Positions 26,898-27,003 of a stretch of DNA of 27,003 nucleotides are shown one piece after another. Numbering within the stretch: position 1 is the stretch's first letter; every line of letters begins with the position of its first letter. The notes beneath the pieces were generated by a model. That model was given only the letters and a program-made list of their open reading frames with translations. It was not told the DNA's origin and made no database searches. A program made the translations under genes and the position numbers. The stretch comes from Accumulibacter sp. GTDB taxonomy: Bacteria; Pseudomonadota; Gammaproteobacteria; Burkholderiales; Rhodocyclaceae. The DNA lies in the NCBI GenBank assembly GCA_031284185.1, contig JAITAJ010000258.1, positions 1 to 27,003 on the forward strand, in the 5' to 3' direction.

Positions 26898-27003
26898 AAA
26901 CTCATCGTTGCTTCCAACAATCCCGGAAAACTGCGTGAGTTCGACGCGCTGCTCGCCCCGCTCGGATGGGAAATCCTGCCGCAACAGGCGTTCGGCATCC
27001 CCG
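26895..27003 (+). CDS. rdgB: Non-canonical purine NTP pyrophosphatase RdgB (XTP/dITP diphosphatase), 5' end only
   Basis: RdgB removes deaminated purine nucleotides (XTP, ITP, dITP) from the pool. Only about 36 codons are in the window: KLIVASNNPGKLREFDALLA then PLGWEILPQQAFGIP, which is the family N-terminus with the substrate-site SNNxGK and LREF. The start codon is uncertain. In relatives an ATG stands before KL; here the codon is CTG (26895-26897), contributed by the last three bases of a repeat element. The frame stays open upstream through the repeat at least to a TTG at 26790, with no ATG or GTG and no Shine-Dalgarno visible. Either CTG is used, or translation begins within the repeat, or the gene is impaired. 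Confidence 0.85.
   Translation, partial: MKLIVASNNPGKLREFDALLAPLGWEILPQQAFGIP

Noticed and set aside
26443..26900. CRISPR-like array downstream of mrp
   Set aside because: Units are of unequal length, are themselves palindromic with inverted ends, and the between-unit segments are copies of the rdgB start rather than unique spacers; no cas genes are present.
26484..26998. Minus-strand proteins of 166 and 90 codons at the right edge
   Set aside because: They are repeats translated, with the same short motif (FRGQ, TEDR, ERSV) recurring; rdgB on the plus strand explains the end of the region.

Overview
The window is about 27 kb of a GC-rich Gram-negative chromosome, most likely a betaproteobacterium (Rhodocyclales- or Nitrosomonadales-like; this is inference). 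The reasons are the lptM-lysA pair divergent from cyaY, a RelA-type (p)ppGpp synthetase with a degenerate HD domain, AhpC/AhpF, a one-chain GcvP, and an RND efflux system with a lipoprotein adaptor. No rRNA, tRNA or CRISPR array was recognised.

Layout. Positions 1-4001 (minus) hold an RND efflux permease, cut by the left edge, and its periplasmic adaptor. Positions 4088-5505 (minus) hold lysA and the small lipoprotein gene lptM, which overlap by 4 bp. Positions 5757-8448 (plus) hold cyaY and relA. After a gene-poor stretch with possible decayed minus-strand coding sequence (8449-9214) comes metH (9215-12982). An AT-richer island (13127-14691) carries a complete two-gene restriction-modification system: an SPPY-type DNA methyltransferase and a BglII/BstYI-like endonuclease. 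murB (14742-15806) runs tail-to-tail into an unrecognised minus-strand gene (to 16635). ahpC and ahpF (16929-19206) lie behind a near-ideal four-part OxyR site. Positions 19379-19896 are a graveyard on the minus strand: fragments of an IS5-family transposase, a type III-like Mod methyltransferase and a DUF4391 protein. From 20157 a tandem glycine riboswitch with a terminator precedes gcvT-gcvH-gcvP, followed by the Fe-S carrier gene mrp. The right edge cuts the start of rdgB.

The most unusual thing is a family of roughly 80-165 bp intergenic elements at four places (5508-5753, 19211-19346, 25145-25356, 26443-26897). Each is a mosaic of purine-rich AGGACAGAAGACAG arms, a GGCGC-TTCG-CGCC hairpin, a perfect or near-perfect palindrome AAAACCGAGCGCTCGGTTTT, and pyrimidine-rich arms ending in TCTGTCCTCTG, the inverse of the left end CAGAGGACAGA. 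They sit directly against, and even inside, genes. They replace the normal C-terminus of GcvP, supply the last codons of Mrp, abut the start codons of lptM, cyaY, mrp and rdgB where no Shine-Dalgarno is visible, and carry extra copies of the first 26 bases of rdgB.

Functionally most genes are core metabolism: lysine and peptidoglycan precursors (lysA, murB), one-carbon and methionine metabolism (metH, gcvTHP), Fe-S handling (cyaY, mrp), stringent response (relA), peroxide defence (ahpCF) and export (RND). The accessory content is one intact and one ruined restriction-modification system plus the repeat family.
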